Shown here piece after piece: positions 22,202 through 34,150 of a stretch of 64,000 nucleotides of DNA. Numbering within the stretch: position 1 is the stretch's first letter; every line of letters begins with the position of its first letter. Source of the stretch: Sclerodactyla briareus (lineage: Eukaryota; Echinodermata; Holothuroidea; Dendrochirotida; Sclerodactylidae); assembly GCA_026419785.1 (NCBI GenBank), contig JAODTK010003732.1, forward strand, positions 186,001-250,000. Reading direction: 5' to 3'. The notes below the pieces were generated by a model. The model was not told where the DNA came from and ran no database searches. It was given only the letters and a program-made list of their open reading frames with translations. The position numbers and the translations under genes were made by a program.

Positions 22202-22222
22202 CCCCCCCCCCCCCCCCCCCCC
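22202..22222. repeat. Poly-C tract (21 C)
   Basis: An uninterrupted C run followed by a CCTCC-rich segment. Confidence 0.9.
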
Positions 22223-22294
22223 ACCTCCTCCACTCATCCACTGAGAATTCACTCGTGGTGTGTTTGAGAGTCCGATTCACTTCAGGCGGGTACT

Positions 22295-22424
22295 TACACT
22301 TCCCCAGGCTCTATACCGTTCTATTCCGTGATGTAATATGCGATGAACATGTCCAAGGGTACACTTCCCCAGGCTCTATACCGTTCTATCCGTGATGTGA
22401 TATGCGATGAACAGTCCAAGGCTG
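22295..22424 (+). repeat. 65-bp tandem duplication
   Basis: TACACTTCCCCAGGCTCTAT starts at 22295 and again at 22360. Each unit continues with ACCGTTCTAT..CCGTGATGT and ATATGCGATGAACA. The second unit differs by only a few bases and small deletions, so the duplication is recent. Confidence 0.9.
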
Positions 22425-25400
22425 TGAGTGTGCAGGTCCATCACGACAGTCAAGAGAAATGTCTCAGACAGATTTCCCCCACAGCGACTCATCCGGCTTA
22501 TCGATTCCTTTCGTTGAGCGGAAAGGAATAATGCTGCCCGCACATAATTTTTGGGCTCTGTGTATGTTAGCGCTTGGAGCGCACGATAACCGAGGAACGC
22601 AAACTCTCACGTAGGTTAAGTTATAAGAAGAAAGAACTCTAAGGTTTTGAGGTCCAGGTCTGAGTCATCTAAGGTGAGAGAGGTCAAACTGTAAGAAGCG
22701 TAAAGTACAATGGACATGCCAACGACCATTTCCAAACGCACAGATTGAAGAGGGACATGTCAAAACCACCCAATCAAAATGTTAGCGATTCTGAATAGGT
22801 TCCTCTTTGTCGAGTTATTTATTTCACCTAAATGCATTTCATCCTAACTGATAGGAGTAACGATTCAAAGGTAGCCAATTTACTTTACACAGTAAAGTAA
22901 TTCGGTATTTTGCCACCATTATATCAGAGCAAATCTTAGTTAATAGTCACAAATGAAATTGTTTAAAAATTATTTGTTCATATCGGTGAACAGATATGTA
23001 ACTTTTCAATCAGATTCCTATGTTCGTTTATTCTGTTACTAGTTTGGGGGTAAGATTCATGTTTTTGGATTGACTCGTATTACCGGGTTCCCCCTTACCC
23101 TCCTTTACGTCACGAGGTCAATTTGCTCAGTAGCCCGAATTGCTACTTTTCACACTCCATACACTCGATCGGCTGATTCCTTTTTCTGAGGTTTGGGGTT
23201 TCCTAAATATACTAGATATAGGACACCAAATGCGAAGTATTTTACACTGACCATTGTACGTTAATTGTAATCACGATAACTGCGCAACTACAACGATAGA
23301 GAGCTCAACTTGACATGACAGCGTGCTGAGGTGGGGTAATGATTCCCCATTGTTGGGGTCAGGTTCGAAGTCACCGAACTGTTCGGTAATCGTCCATGCA
23401 TTTCCGTGGAACCGTGGAACGCGATCTCTCTTGAGATACCAAGCCCGTCCTACTCTCCCCTCTTCCAAACGTGTGGGCCGACATTCCTTTATAAAGGGGG
23501 CTTGATAAATAAAAAAAATTGCCCATTCCCGCTCGTCTCGCCAATTCATCTTGTCTTTATAAGTCGCTGTGTATTTTTTCCTGTATTTATTTGTTTATAC
23601 TTTAATCGCATCGTAAAGCGTCGTAGAGTATCCTTTTAGTCATGGCCCTCTATATATCCATTGAAATGGGAATGAATAAATGGGGGGGGGGGTGTAGTTG
23701 GTTTGTGCGTATGGATGTGTACCTTTCACAGAGGAGTTTCGAAAGGTCTTTCTGCCCACTGTTCAGTGCCGACCATGCTGAACTACACTCCCAGTAATAT
23801 GACCTCCCACCGCATGACATTATCATCTTTACTAGACTGTAAACGTGAACCCGGCTGATCCTCCAGCTCAGTGGCCTACCGGTAACATTAATTTATGCAC
23901 GACAGATAGCGACTGACATCAGCCTGTTGTTTGGACGTTCTTTTTGTACTCTTGTCTATTTGGGCCCGACCCCGTGTAATGCTGTAACGAAGCGCCTTGC
24001 AGAAGAGAAGTCAATGTGGACCCTAAACGCCCTCTCTAACAGTAGCGTTCGACGGTAATTGTGTAAATTGGGCGACACGTATTCGCATTTGTCAGAAAAT
24101 CAGAATAAATTCATTTGACAAGCTCCCTCTAGTTCGAACTTCACATTACTTACTCTGGTACGCATCCGTGATGTTATAGCTCCACGGCTAGATAGTCGTT
24201 TCTTGCCAACGCATCGATTTGTATTCCGAGTTGAATTATGCTGTTTCTGTCCAATTCTGGTGGTTCCTATATGACAATCAATCAGCTGCTTTTCTAGTGA
24301 GTATGTTATCAAGTGTATTCTGAAGCAGGGTAACCATTCACTTCAGATGTCCCGAAAATCGTGCACTGGCACAATGTAAACGCCTAGGAGGACACGAGGG
24401 CTTCTCCGCGTCGCGGCATATCCCTGACATTTTTGTCAGATGTAGAGTGAACAACTGAATGTGGTCCCGTAATAACGCACAATAGCCCGCAACTCACTTT
24501 GAATACGGCTCTCTGGCGGGCACTCTTTCAAACCAGGGCCCCCAATACGCATCGTATGCCTTTTCCATTAATATAATCGCTCCATGTTTTGGGCCCCACA
24601 GCGTTGTGAAAGTTTGTTAATTTAATCACTTGAGCAACTTATAAAGATATATTTCTCATGCCCTGAATTTACTGGATTCATTTGTATGAATTGATCTAAT
24701 AATAATTGTTTTTATCAACTCTCAGAGCCACCTACAACTCGGATAAAATACCGAAGGTTTGAATTGTTCAAGAACGTTGAGCTGACTGCATAGAATTATC
24801 AGCGCTGCGACAGGCTTGAGTTAACAACCGCACCACTTCACGTTTCGAGCAAAAAAAATGGCCTGGTGACATTGAATAAGGTACAAAGAAAAAATCTGTT
24901 TCAATTTGCTAATATTTGGCTCGAAGTTCACCAATTAGCTTTAGAACATCTCTGTGAATTTTATTCTAGTAGGCGTGGATTAGCCTTAATTCCAGAAAGG
25001 AGAACCGTCGTGCTCAATATTGTATAACGTTCCGTATTGGAGAATGAATCTAACCGTCGTGGTATCAAGTAAATTCTCCATTTCAGTGTGGTCGTCTAGG
25101 GTGATCCCTTAATAGACTGGGGCTTACATGGGTCAACTAAAGTCCACGTTATCGGGATTTGCTTTACTTTACGATATTACAGATATTATCCATGACCCCA
25201 TTTAAATAAACGATGCCGGTAGACAACATCCGTTCCATGTGAACTTGCTCCAAAAGGCCAGGCGAAGAAGATTCCAAAACCTCCCAACTGTGAGCGTTAC
25301 CCAGATTTCTCACAAGTCAATAATAGGTATTTATCCCGTGGGTAGTGGTGCCGGTTAGTACAGAATGGATACAAAGTTCCCCAATGATTTCGACCATTTG

Positions 25401-26726
25401 GGTTAGAAAGTTAAGAAGAAAGTGATGATGACATACTAAATTGGTGAGCTATGCCTCGATCTCATAAGGAATGGTGACACTGCTAATACAGTTCTTCGGT
25501 GTATCATAGTAGTTTTTGTACTGCCGTCACCATAATGCCCCTGCCGAACGTATGGCGTATCCCGATATATACCTCGAATCATTGTCGAAGATTTTTGCGT
25601 CGCTTATGACTTACAATTCCTTCAAAATTACCATCATGAGTATGAGCTTTCTACATATTCATTCTACTGGCTCAATCCGAGTGAAATGACCCACCACGGC
25701 AGGTCACTTTTGCGATTGCCGGACTGACCATTCAAGGGAACCGACCACAATGGTATGGTCACTTCCAGCACTCGACACTGACCCCACATGTACTGACCCA
25801 TGTCCGGGTTATTTGAGGGTACGCCAAAGATAAGTGATTCTGCTCTACTCTAACTCTTATATCATACGCATCATGGAGGAGTATATAGTACAGACTGATG
25901 AAAACGACAGTTTTATCGATCGCTGGAGCCAGCAACGGTGGGTGTTGTCCCTGGTGATGTTAGTAATGAGTCACATTTCACATCATCGTAGGCAATATTT
26001 GTGGCATCGAGCCGGTATATATAGGTTTCCCTATACTGAAAACAAAGAGACTATAGGAGGTCGGAGTGGGCATCCGCTCCGGATTTCTTTGTTTCAGGGC
26101 TCGATCTAATGAACCCGTCATTTCCTCCATCGAAAGAAAAATCGAGGACTGGCTGACGCCGAGCGCCTCTAGTTTCTAGCCCGGATCGCATGAATGCCTA
26201 TTGAAGAACGAGAAGAGAAGCGGAACTTTGCAGGTGAAGCTTGGATGTTCTGGTCGGACCAGTGCATTCCACAGTTATAAGAGTGTGCCGAGACGTTCGT
26301 CCCCCCTCTTTAAATTAAAGATGAATCGAGTCAATTCAAAAAAAAACTCCATTCGCTAGCTCCTTTCTGATTTGCCAAGCGTGAACTTCGGATCTTTCTT
26401 ATCGTGGAGAATGCGGAGTGGCCCTTGACAACACAATCAAAAAACAAATATAGGTTGAGCTTCACTCTACTCCAGGTTCTTGCGCTCACTTTCTTTTTGT
26501 TGCGGGGGGCGGGAAGCGGTGGGCTTGATTTGGCATCGGGGTCGTTCAAGAGGATATTACGATACCATTACGATATTTCGGTGTATTCTCAAGCCCGCGT
26601 GCGTTTTGTGGGTGTTTTATGTTGTATGTGTGTTGGTGTGTTTGCGTGGGTGCCGCGCGTCGAGGTATGTCACCGATTTTAACGAATGCAAGCATTACCC
26701 AGTTAAAATCTGTTTGTGGGTCAGGA
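22425..26726. other. Long non-coding stretch, little recognised
   Basis: No convincing exon, RNA gene or mobile element. There is an 11-G run at 23682-23692. Frames such as 23271-23549, 25834-26109 and 26404-26773 lie against each other on opposite strands or beside low-complexity sequence and show no known motif. 26580-26670 is GT-rich. Confidence 0.4.
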
Positions 26727-27830
26727 CATATGCTGAGGAAGAACCCTATGGTTCATGGCGTCATTCAAGGTGAGTTCAAGGCCGTGAGAGGTTAAACTCC
26801 ACACAGTCTTGTCGACACGATATCTAAAGAACGTAACATGTACTAAGTTCATATTTGGCCTGTGAGTTGCAGCCTATTCTGAGTAAAACCCTATTGTAAA
26901 TACGTGACCCTCAAGTCCGTTGAAAGGGGAAAACCTCAAAACGTTTGGGAACACGGTTTATCTACTTACCGCAAACATATATTCAGTTCTATTACGTTCA
27001 ATTACGCATGTGATAGCACATAGTTGAAGGCGAACCTTTCGTTTTGTTACAAAATAGTTCAAGTGCAGTCGATCGTGAGAGGGGAAAACCTCAAAACGCT
27101 TCCCAATACAACTCAAATTATAATTATATCAAATACCAGTTCGGATTAAGTATATGACGTGCTAATATTTTGAGGCTGAACCCTTTTGGCTTCCACATTA
27201 GTCAAGGTCGTGATAGGGTAACTGCCTCCGAATGCTCACAGCGCGATGTCAATGATGGCCAGCATGTCAATCAATCAAATCCTTTCAATTAATATTATCG
27301 ATAATTCAAGCTGTATGTTTTGCGATGAGTCTCTCGACACTTAAGATCACCTTTTTTAGCGTTGCCCAAAATTGGGCCATTCCTTGATCGCGGTATATTT
27401 GGACTTGTTTGATTCAAACCAAAGTTAAGATTAAATACAGAACGTTTGCTTTGGATATTATGAGAACAGGTAAATGATCTCATTTTCACGAATTTTTCCA
27501 TCAATTATTTATTTTCTGTTTGCAAATGTAACCAAAACGGTTCCAGTTATGCTGCTTTTAAAATAGAATACCGCCACCCTGTGAACGTTGAAGCGTATTA
27601 CTTAATTGCACAATAGAGAATGAACCTCGACTGTTCTTATGCGTTATGACTCACGGTAAGAGATGGTCAAAGTCCGAAGCGTGTCAGCACGATACCTGAA
27701 TAATACAAGCTGGCAGTCCAAAACTAGTTAAGCATAGGTTGGTTTCATGCATATATGAAGAGGACGAACCCTATTGTGTGGGCATCAGCATGAAGGATCG
27801 TCAACTTTTCAGGAGAGGTAAAGTTCACAC
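26727..27830 (+). repeat. Tandem array with a period near 147 bp
   Basis: A block of the form GAGG..GAACCCTAT..T.. then TCAAGG.CGTGA.AGG..AAACTCC.CA occurs near 26727, 26873, 27022, 27168, 27606 and 27752. The spacings are 146, 149, 146, 438 (three times 146) and 146. The 27295-27504 part of the larger gap looks unrelated, so one or two units were replaced or decayed. Function unknown. Confidence 0.6.
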
Positions 27831-29324
27831 AGTTTGAAGAGCTCAGATGCAAAGGGCTTCACGTGCTGTCGAACAAAAAGAACAAAAATTGTTGTAGGAC
27901 TTGGAACTATGAGTTTTAATGTGGGAGATACTGTTTCAATGTGGGGTTTACGGTAATAATATATCTGATCTTTAATATCCATTATTGTACATTGGACTTG
28001 ATAGTTCCAGCCTACACAGTTTTTTTTTTTTTTCGTTTTTTTTCTTTCTCGACCGCCCTTCACGTAAGCCCTTTTGCATTTGAGCTCTTCATACTCTACA
28101 CCATAAAGCCAAAGTACTATCTGGTCCAAGTGTTTTTTTTTTTTTTTTGTTGTGGGTGATTAAGATTAAAGGTTCATAAACATCGGGCAAATCCACATAG
28201 GTATGTTTGACCCGTTGGCAGATAGGAATATTAGTTTGCCCTGGTGCGCCTTCCCCCCCCCCCTCCCTCCCTTGGAGACCTTTCATCTCTCGCCAGATTC
28301 ATACCCACGGGTGACTATTGGTAGACTATTGCCGCTGAAATCGTACTCATTTTTTTGGGTTGCAAGGGACAAATCGCTATTGTAGCCTCATCGGGCTATA
28401 AAAAAAAAACGAGAATCTCGCTAGAGATATCATATCTCAGTACGTATCCTCAAACACCCAGTGAGCTGCAGGCAACTTTTACGTTCACGTCACTTTAATC
28501 ACTCACTCCCCAGTTTTTATCATATTTCTTCACGGAAAATCAAAACTATTCATTATTGAGTACTCTGACAAGCTGTCGATTATTGCGAAGTAACGGATGG
28601 CTAGAGCTGGACAGTTGACCAATCCAGTATTGTCAATATTGGATAGCAGGAGTGAACATTTATGTTGAAAGTTTCCTTTCACTCTCAAATGTTGGGTATG
28701 AGCCGAAGACACGCGGAGCGGTCATCACTCGCATATTTGCGTTCTGTTTGTGACAGACACCTGACGCGTCCAAACAGTAAACAACCAAGCCAGTTCACGT
28801 CTTTGGTTACTTTCGTGAAAGACATGGAGCTATTACATTAACTGCAGGAGCCTGATTCCGCCACTTGGTCTCGTGTGCGACTGTTAACAATTCGAACGCG
28901 TTCGGTGCCTGATTAGGTTATTCTGACAGTCTGACCGTGTACGGAAAGTGGCCACCAGATTTAGCTGATAGCTGCTGGTTTCCTCGCAATCGACGGGTGG
29001 TCAGCCCTAATCCATGTACGTCGGCTCTACCATGCGCACAGCCGACCTAGAAAAACACCCGTGTTTTTGTTCGCTCCTATATTTACCACAATCCCGATTA
29101 TTATGCCTGCAAGGCTCAATACCAGTGTTTTAGAGGAACACAATGAAACAACATTTTTCTTTTTAATACGTGTTACCTATACCGCACTGAACTGCCCCAA
29201 AACAGCATGTACATTAAATAGGATCGGTCACTATATAGGCCCGCCGAGTATTTGGGGAAGATAGGGTGTCCTAATTTTCATCACCTTTCCCGAATTATAT
29301 TAAAGACTGGCTTAACGGTGGCAG
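27831..29324. other. Non-coding stretch, nothing recognised
   Basis: T-runs at 28020-28032 and 28133-28148 and a C-run near 28253. No exon or repeat family recognised. Confidence 0.4.
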
Positions 29325-29605
29325 TGGCGTACCGCGGCGGGGTTGGGTTGAAGGTGGACCCTCCCCGCCCCCGGACACAAGTGATCAACGAATTTCTGCA
29401 CAAATCTGAGTCTGGAGTTTGCAGTAGAAGTTTATGCACTGTTAGCAAATTGCAGGTGCAGCATATGGGGCCCCATAAATTGGTACGCATTTGCCAATAG
29501 TGAGATAGCCACTATAAAGATTTCTACTGAACTGCAAAAAAAAATGATCACTTGGTTAAAGGGAGGTTCTCAACCCCCCCCCCCCCGTGGGTACGCCACC
29601 GGATG
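29325..29605. mobile_element. MITE-like element with inverted termini GTGGCGTACC
   Basis: The left end reads GTGGCGTACCGC, a G/C-rich run, GGACACAAGTGATCA. The right end, read in reverse, gives GTGGCGTACCCACGGGG, a G-run, AACCAAGTGATCA. The two ends thus form an imperfect inverted repeat of about 60 bp around a 150-bp centre. The 18.48-kb copy shares one end. Target duplications are not clear. Confidence 0.65.
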
Positions 29606-30539
29606 GGGGTATAGGTATAGTGGCAGCTGCGCCGTTGCATTATCTTTCTTCCAAGAAGAGAAGAAGCCGGTATAAAATGAATAACGACAATTCGTCGTTT
29701 CCCTGAAGGACAAATTAACCTGGAAACTTTATCCTTTTCACTCGCCTCGGAGTTAGCTCAATCAATGTTTCCTAGCATATGTTCTGTAGCAAGCCTCCAA
29801 CTCGTAGGTTGTTGATGGGCTACCTTCCGGTGGGATTTTCTATTAAATCACCTTACCTTTTACTTAATTACTTTTAAATAATTGGTCCATGCAACAGTAG
29901 TGCTATAGGGGGTGTTACGTGTTGATGGTTACTTTGTGAGACACTAACTTCTGCAGATGTTGAGTTAATTTAACACAATAAAACCATGGGATACGTAACA
30001 TAATTATCTGAGTTGCTTAATTTTGACCCGTCATTGGTTATTGCGCAACGGTATTCCTACCTTTTCTCTGCATAGTGGACCAAAATTTGGGTCAATAACT
30101 TATAGGAACATCGTACTATGGAAATGTGGACTGGTTTGAATTATAGACATAGTTTTCCAGTACCATTATATAACCTCCGATTAAATATCCACGCCCACAG
30201 TCGTCCCTTGATTGGCTCATTAATAATCACGCTAACCAGTCGTCCCTAATTGGATTTAACATGTTCGAAAGCTACTGAGGCCGTTCAGGGGAAGAAAGAA
30301 TAAACTGATATCAACTTGTCATCCGTGGGGCAATTAGATGTCTGTCACTATTGATACATTGCCAAATACAGTGTAATTAATAGCCGTAGTGGCTACAACA
30401 TTTTCGAATCAGCTTCAAGTTTTTTCGGCTTTATTTTAGTTTACACTTGGTTCTACAATTTATAGCTTCATTTCTTGACACGAGGCGGAGGAAGATTCTG
30501 GTTTGCAGTCTGGCTCGTACCCAACACCTCCTTAAAATG
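29606..30539. other. Non-coding stretch
   Basis: Contains two similar AGTCGTCCCT..ATTGG segments near 30199 and 30237, so two CCAAT-type sites 38 bp apart. There is no other sign of a promoter. Confidence 0.35.
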
Positions 30540-30720
30540 TGATGTAGCATTTACACAACAGTGTAACCTAGCACATCTATCCCGGGAATTAGTATTATAT
30601 TACACAACAGTTGCGTAAATGCTGTGTGAAAATTTTCAAAACATGTGCATATGCTACACAATGATTGGGCAATGGTTACACAACACCATAAAAAGTGTTG
30701 TGTTAGTTACACAACGTTTT
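30540..30720. repeat. Cluster of TTACACAAC motifs
   Basis: TTACACAAC or GTTACACAAC occurs near 30551, 30599, 30676 and 30708, with related CTACACAAT near 30651 and the reverse form GTGTTGTG near 30695. Motif clusters like this are seen in the subterminal regions of small DNA transposons. Confidence 0.45.
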
Positions 30721-31248
30721 TAAGGGAGCAGACTTCACACACCTCTTATACTCATCCCCGTTATTTCTAATGCCAAGAAATGAACCTGCTTTTGCTAGTA
30801 TACTATCACATGTAAAAAGTCGTTGCATTCACCCCCCATTAAACAATGTATGAGCCGAGTCAATCTTATCAATCGAAGATAATTATACATATTTGACGAG
30901 AGAAGGGGAGATAATTGTATTAATACCGATATTACCAAAAACAAAACACCACCCACCTCAGACGGAAAACTACATGACCCCCCCCCCCCCAAAAAAAAAA
31001 TGTCTAAGACTAGACTCTATGAAGCTAATAGTAGCGTAGCATCAGTGGAAGCTATGTGATGTATATCCGAAGATTCGGAATGATGTGCTCATTATCACGG
31101 AGTGCACAACCGCGCGTATAGTGACGGCGAATCAGCGATGGAATGATGCGTCAGGTACAAGTGTCGCTCTTCAACTAGCCAATTCAGACTGATCGAAGAC
31201 CACAAGACAAGAAAAAAAATAATGAATGTTGAAAGCTATTTTCCATAC

Positions 31249-31384
31249 CTGAGGACTGGTTTAAAACCAGGAGTAACACGAGCAACTGATACTGCGTATG
31301 TCCCTCCACTTTCCAGAAGAAAGGATAATCCCCCGAAATCGGTGTAATTTCCCTCCGTGTTGCCAACAACAAGAATATGGAGGA
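31249..31384 (-). CDS. Candidate internal exon, unassigned
   Basis: On the minus strand an open segment runs from an acceptor-like TTTATAAAAG (exon from 31384) to a donor CCTCAG/GTATGG (exon end 31249). The reading, LHILVVGNTEGNYTDFGG then SFLLESGGTYAVSVARVTPG, has the alternating pattern of a beta-sandwich domain such as fibronectin type III, but it lacks a decisive signature. No neighbouring exon was found. Confidence 0.3.
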
Positions 31385-32535
31385 CTTTTATAAAGAAATT
31401 TAAAATCGTATTACGATATCTCACCCACGCTGCGACGCCCGTTTTATTACGTAGCCTACGTATGACGAGGGCAGACGACAACGCATGCTAGTTTATGATA
31501 ATTGCCTTCCTTGCAGTTTCGCGCATACACGGAGGAGCGTTCTCCCGAGATGACTCGCTTCTCTAACATCCGAGCTCGTTACGGCAAAATCAATTGAATA
31601 GGTACAGAGGCCAATTGTAGTAAACACGGCGTCCACGTAACAATAATGTTTTCTTCAATTCGACGGGGGTAAGATGGAATCGGGGGAAATTTATCGGGTC
31701 TGTCTATTACGTCGAGTAACCGTGCACGATGCGACGACCCATTGTGATTGGGCCGACCACGGGAGAGTGAATTAGTATTAGACTCGGAATCTTGGAATGA
31801 CAATTCATGAGAGGGGAAAACGCAGGACAGCGCATTTAAAAACGTGTCTGTGTTAGGGACTCGTGGTGTGGGTGACAAGACAATTGTGCCCGTGACTGTT
31901 TTGTACACGCGGGGAGTGGGTGAATGAAGAAGTGTATGAATTTGCAGAGACCGCGAAACACGAAAAAAATCAATGAGAGCTATTTTATGACGTACCTATG
32001 TGGTTAAGCATGAGGAGATTGTAGATTGGTCTAGTCGAATCGATGCGTGATGTAATTTAGAGCTATGACAACAAGGGCGTGATCTACGTGAAACATAATT
32101 AACCAGGTCAGTTCAAGATCTTCAGAGTCTTCCGCCGTGAAATGAATTGACGCGCTAATTATATATACCCGTGACCGAGAGGTTGGAAGCACGTATCATC
32201 ATTGGTTAGGCGGCACTATGAGAAGACTGCGAGGTGAATTTATTTCAAACCTCCACCGAATTTCGTCGTAACGCTACGAAATTGTAGGCTCCACTCTAAA
32301 ACTAAGAATTGTGTTGGTGGTGTCATACAGGCGATTCATGGTGTTTTTTTTTGTTTTTTCTTAAACTGAACATTTTTATGTCCCCTCTCTCTGGGCCTGA
32401 CATTTCCTTCGTTTTAGCTGACTGTGTATTCAGTCCAAAAAAACGTTAAACCCCGTGAGTAACGAAAGTATAAACATGATCACCGGAATCGTCATTTCCA
32501 ATTATTACCGAATTCCTTCCATAACAAATGCAATG
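31385..32535. other. Non-coding stretch, nothing recognised
   Basis: A 109-codon minus-strand frame at 31579-31908 has no recognisable motif. No repeat structure was seen. Confidence 0.4.
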
Positions 32536-32653
32536 AATATATATATCTATTAATATATATATATATATTATATATATATATATCTAGATATATATCTATA
32601 TATATATAGATATATATAATATTATATATAATATATATATATATATATATATC
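32536..32653. repeat. (AT)n microsatellite with imperfect palindromes
   Basis: Long TATATA runs broken by CTA/TAG and TATTA pieces. They can fold into several hairpins. Confidence 0.95.
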
Positions 32654-33866
32654 TCTAGCAGGACCACTATAGAAAAACGGACGATTGTTTCCTTATCGGC
32701 TACAGTTGGCGATCCCCAAAAACAGAAATATACATTGAAAACAACAGAATCAAGGGAATTACGGGGTCGAGGATACAAAAACAAAGTTACACATAAAAAT
32801 TAACAAAAAATTGTATACAGTCCAGTTTTACGCCCACGGACACGAAACAGTGTTCAGGCAGTATAGGACTTTCAATTTAGGGTAATAACAAGATTTGAGT
32901 GGTAAGCAAGAGTCGGTTGCATGCTTTCATTAGGAACCAACTCTCCCAATTGAAACAGTAGATGGTTGAGAGTGTGGTTAGTATGGAAGTCAACGCCAAT
33001 TTTCACCAGCGAAAGGAAATAAAACCGGCAAAATACTGATGAGTTTTTTTTTTCTATCCAAATAATGTGTTCTGGTCCACGCTGTGGGGATATAATGTAT
33101 TCAGGTAGGTATGACCAATCTTTCACGTTATACGGAAGCTCCAAATGATACGGCAGGTGGCGCCTAGACATTTCCAATCAATCAGTGATTGATGATGAGT
33201 TTGAGTTGGCCGTTGGGCAGACCTGAAACGCCCGACTCCCATTCAACAAAAGACTGCGAGTTGGGATTTAGGATTCTTGCTTTCTTGTTTTCTTTTTACG
33301 GGTCAGGAAGCCAATTAGTAAGATTAATCCAGGAAACCTAGCCGTATCGTGGTTGAGCACAGTCGATGACTCGCCTTCTTTCCTCGGACTATAGTGTTCA
33401 GATAATATCGATTTCTGTCGAAGAGATCACTCAATCAAAGTGTCTCTAATGTTTATGACAACTTTTTATTTTTTATAAAGAATCCACTCCAAAAACCGAG
33501 GCAATACGTTGTCACTGGAATGTGTCATTGAATTCAGATTTTGAAGGGAACCAGTTTGAGTGTGGACCTGCAGGCGGGAGGGCTATGACCAGTCGGCATC
33601 AAACGGTGATAAGGATGACCCACCTCGCCGATTGTTCTCCAGACAGATTCACTTTTCTGACAGACCCAGGCCATATTTCTTCTATTACTTTAGACGAATC
33701 GATAGTTTGTTTCCATAGTACTATGAGACGTCGCACGAACTGAATTATTAGTCAGATACATTCGGACGATTTCAGAGTTGGAGGGAAAATTATAGAGATG
33801 AATGGAATTCGTAGTATGTTATTAAGCAATCCTCTATATTTTCAATCATCAATATCAAAATGACAC
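32654..33866. other. Non-coding stretch, nothing firm
   Basis: A 101-codon minus-strand frame at 32872-33177 and a 73-codon plus-strand frame at 33522-33743 are open but match no family I know. No splice context or repeat supports them. Confidence 0.35.
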
Positions 33867-34150
33867 GGGTGGAGGTTAGCTCAGGCGGTTAGGGTAGAGG
33901 CTCCGGACTCTTAAGCTCCAATGGATTACGAGTTCGAATCCCATGGAAAGCCTGAAGGCTTATCCGCAGTTGATGCCTTGGTTGTTTGTGCTGCGGTTTT
34001 GCTGGCTGTTGGCTGTAAGACAGTGCATGTCTCCTCGAATGACACGCTACCCACGTGTGGAAGTTGGTACCTGCAAGGTAACGAAAGTAGGCGCCCTATT
34101 GCGTGGCTGGCAGGGGTGTAGGTGTTGGTTAGTGAGGGAAGTCAGTGATC
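33867..34150 (+). repeat. tRNA-derived SINE with a lysine-tRNA-like head
   Basis: The head has an A-box TTAGCTCAGGCGGTTAG near 33877, an anticodon-loop-like CTCTTAA near 33909 as in tRNA-Lys(CTT), and a B-box AGTTCGAATCCC near 33931. The anticodon stem does not pair, so this is a retroposon or pseudogene rather than a working tRNA. The following roughly 200 bp would be its body, with the end unclear. It is a different family from the 12.2/20.9-kb SINE. Confidence 0.7.

Noticed and set aside
32872..33177. 101-codon minus-strand frame with balanced composition
   Set aside because: Begins with Met and is protein-like, but I recognise no family, see no splice sites and find no neighbouring exon.
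33867..33950. Functional tRNA-Lys(CTT)
   Set aside because: A- and B-boxes and a CTCTTAA loop are present, but the anticodon stem and acceptor stem do not pair.
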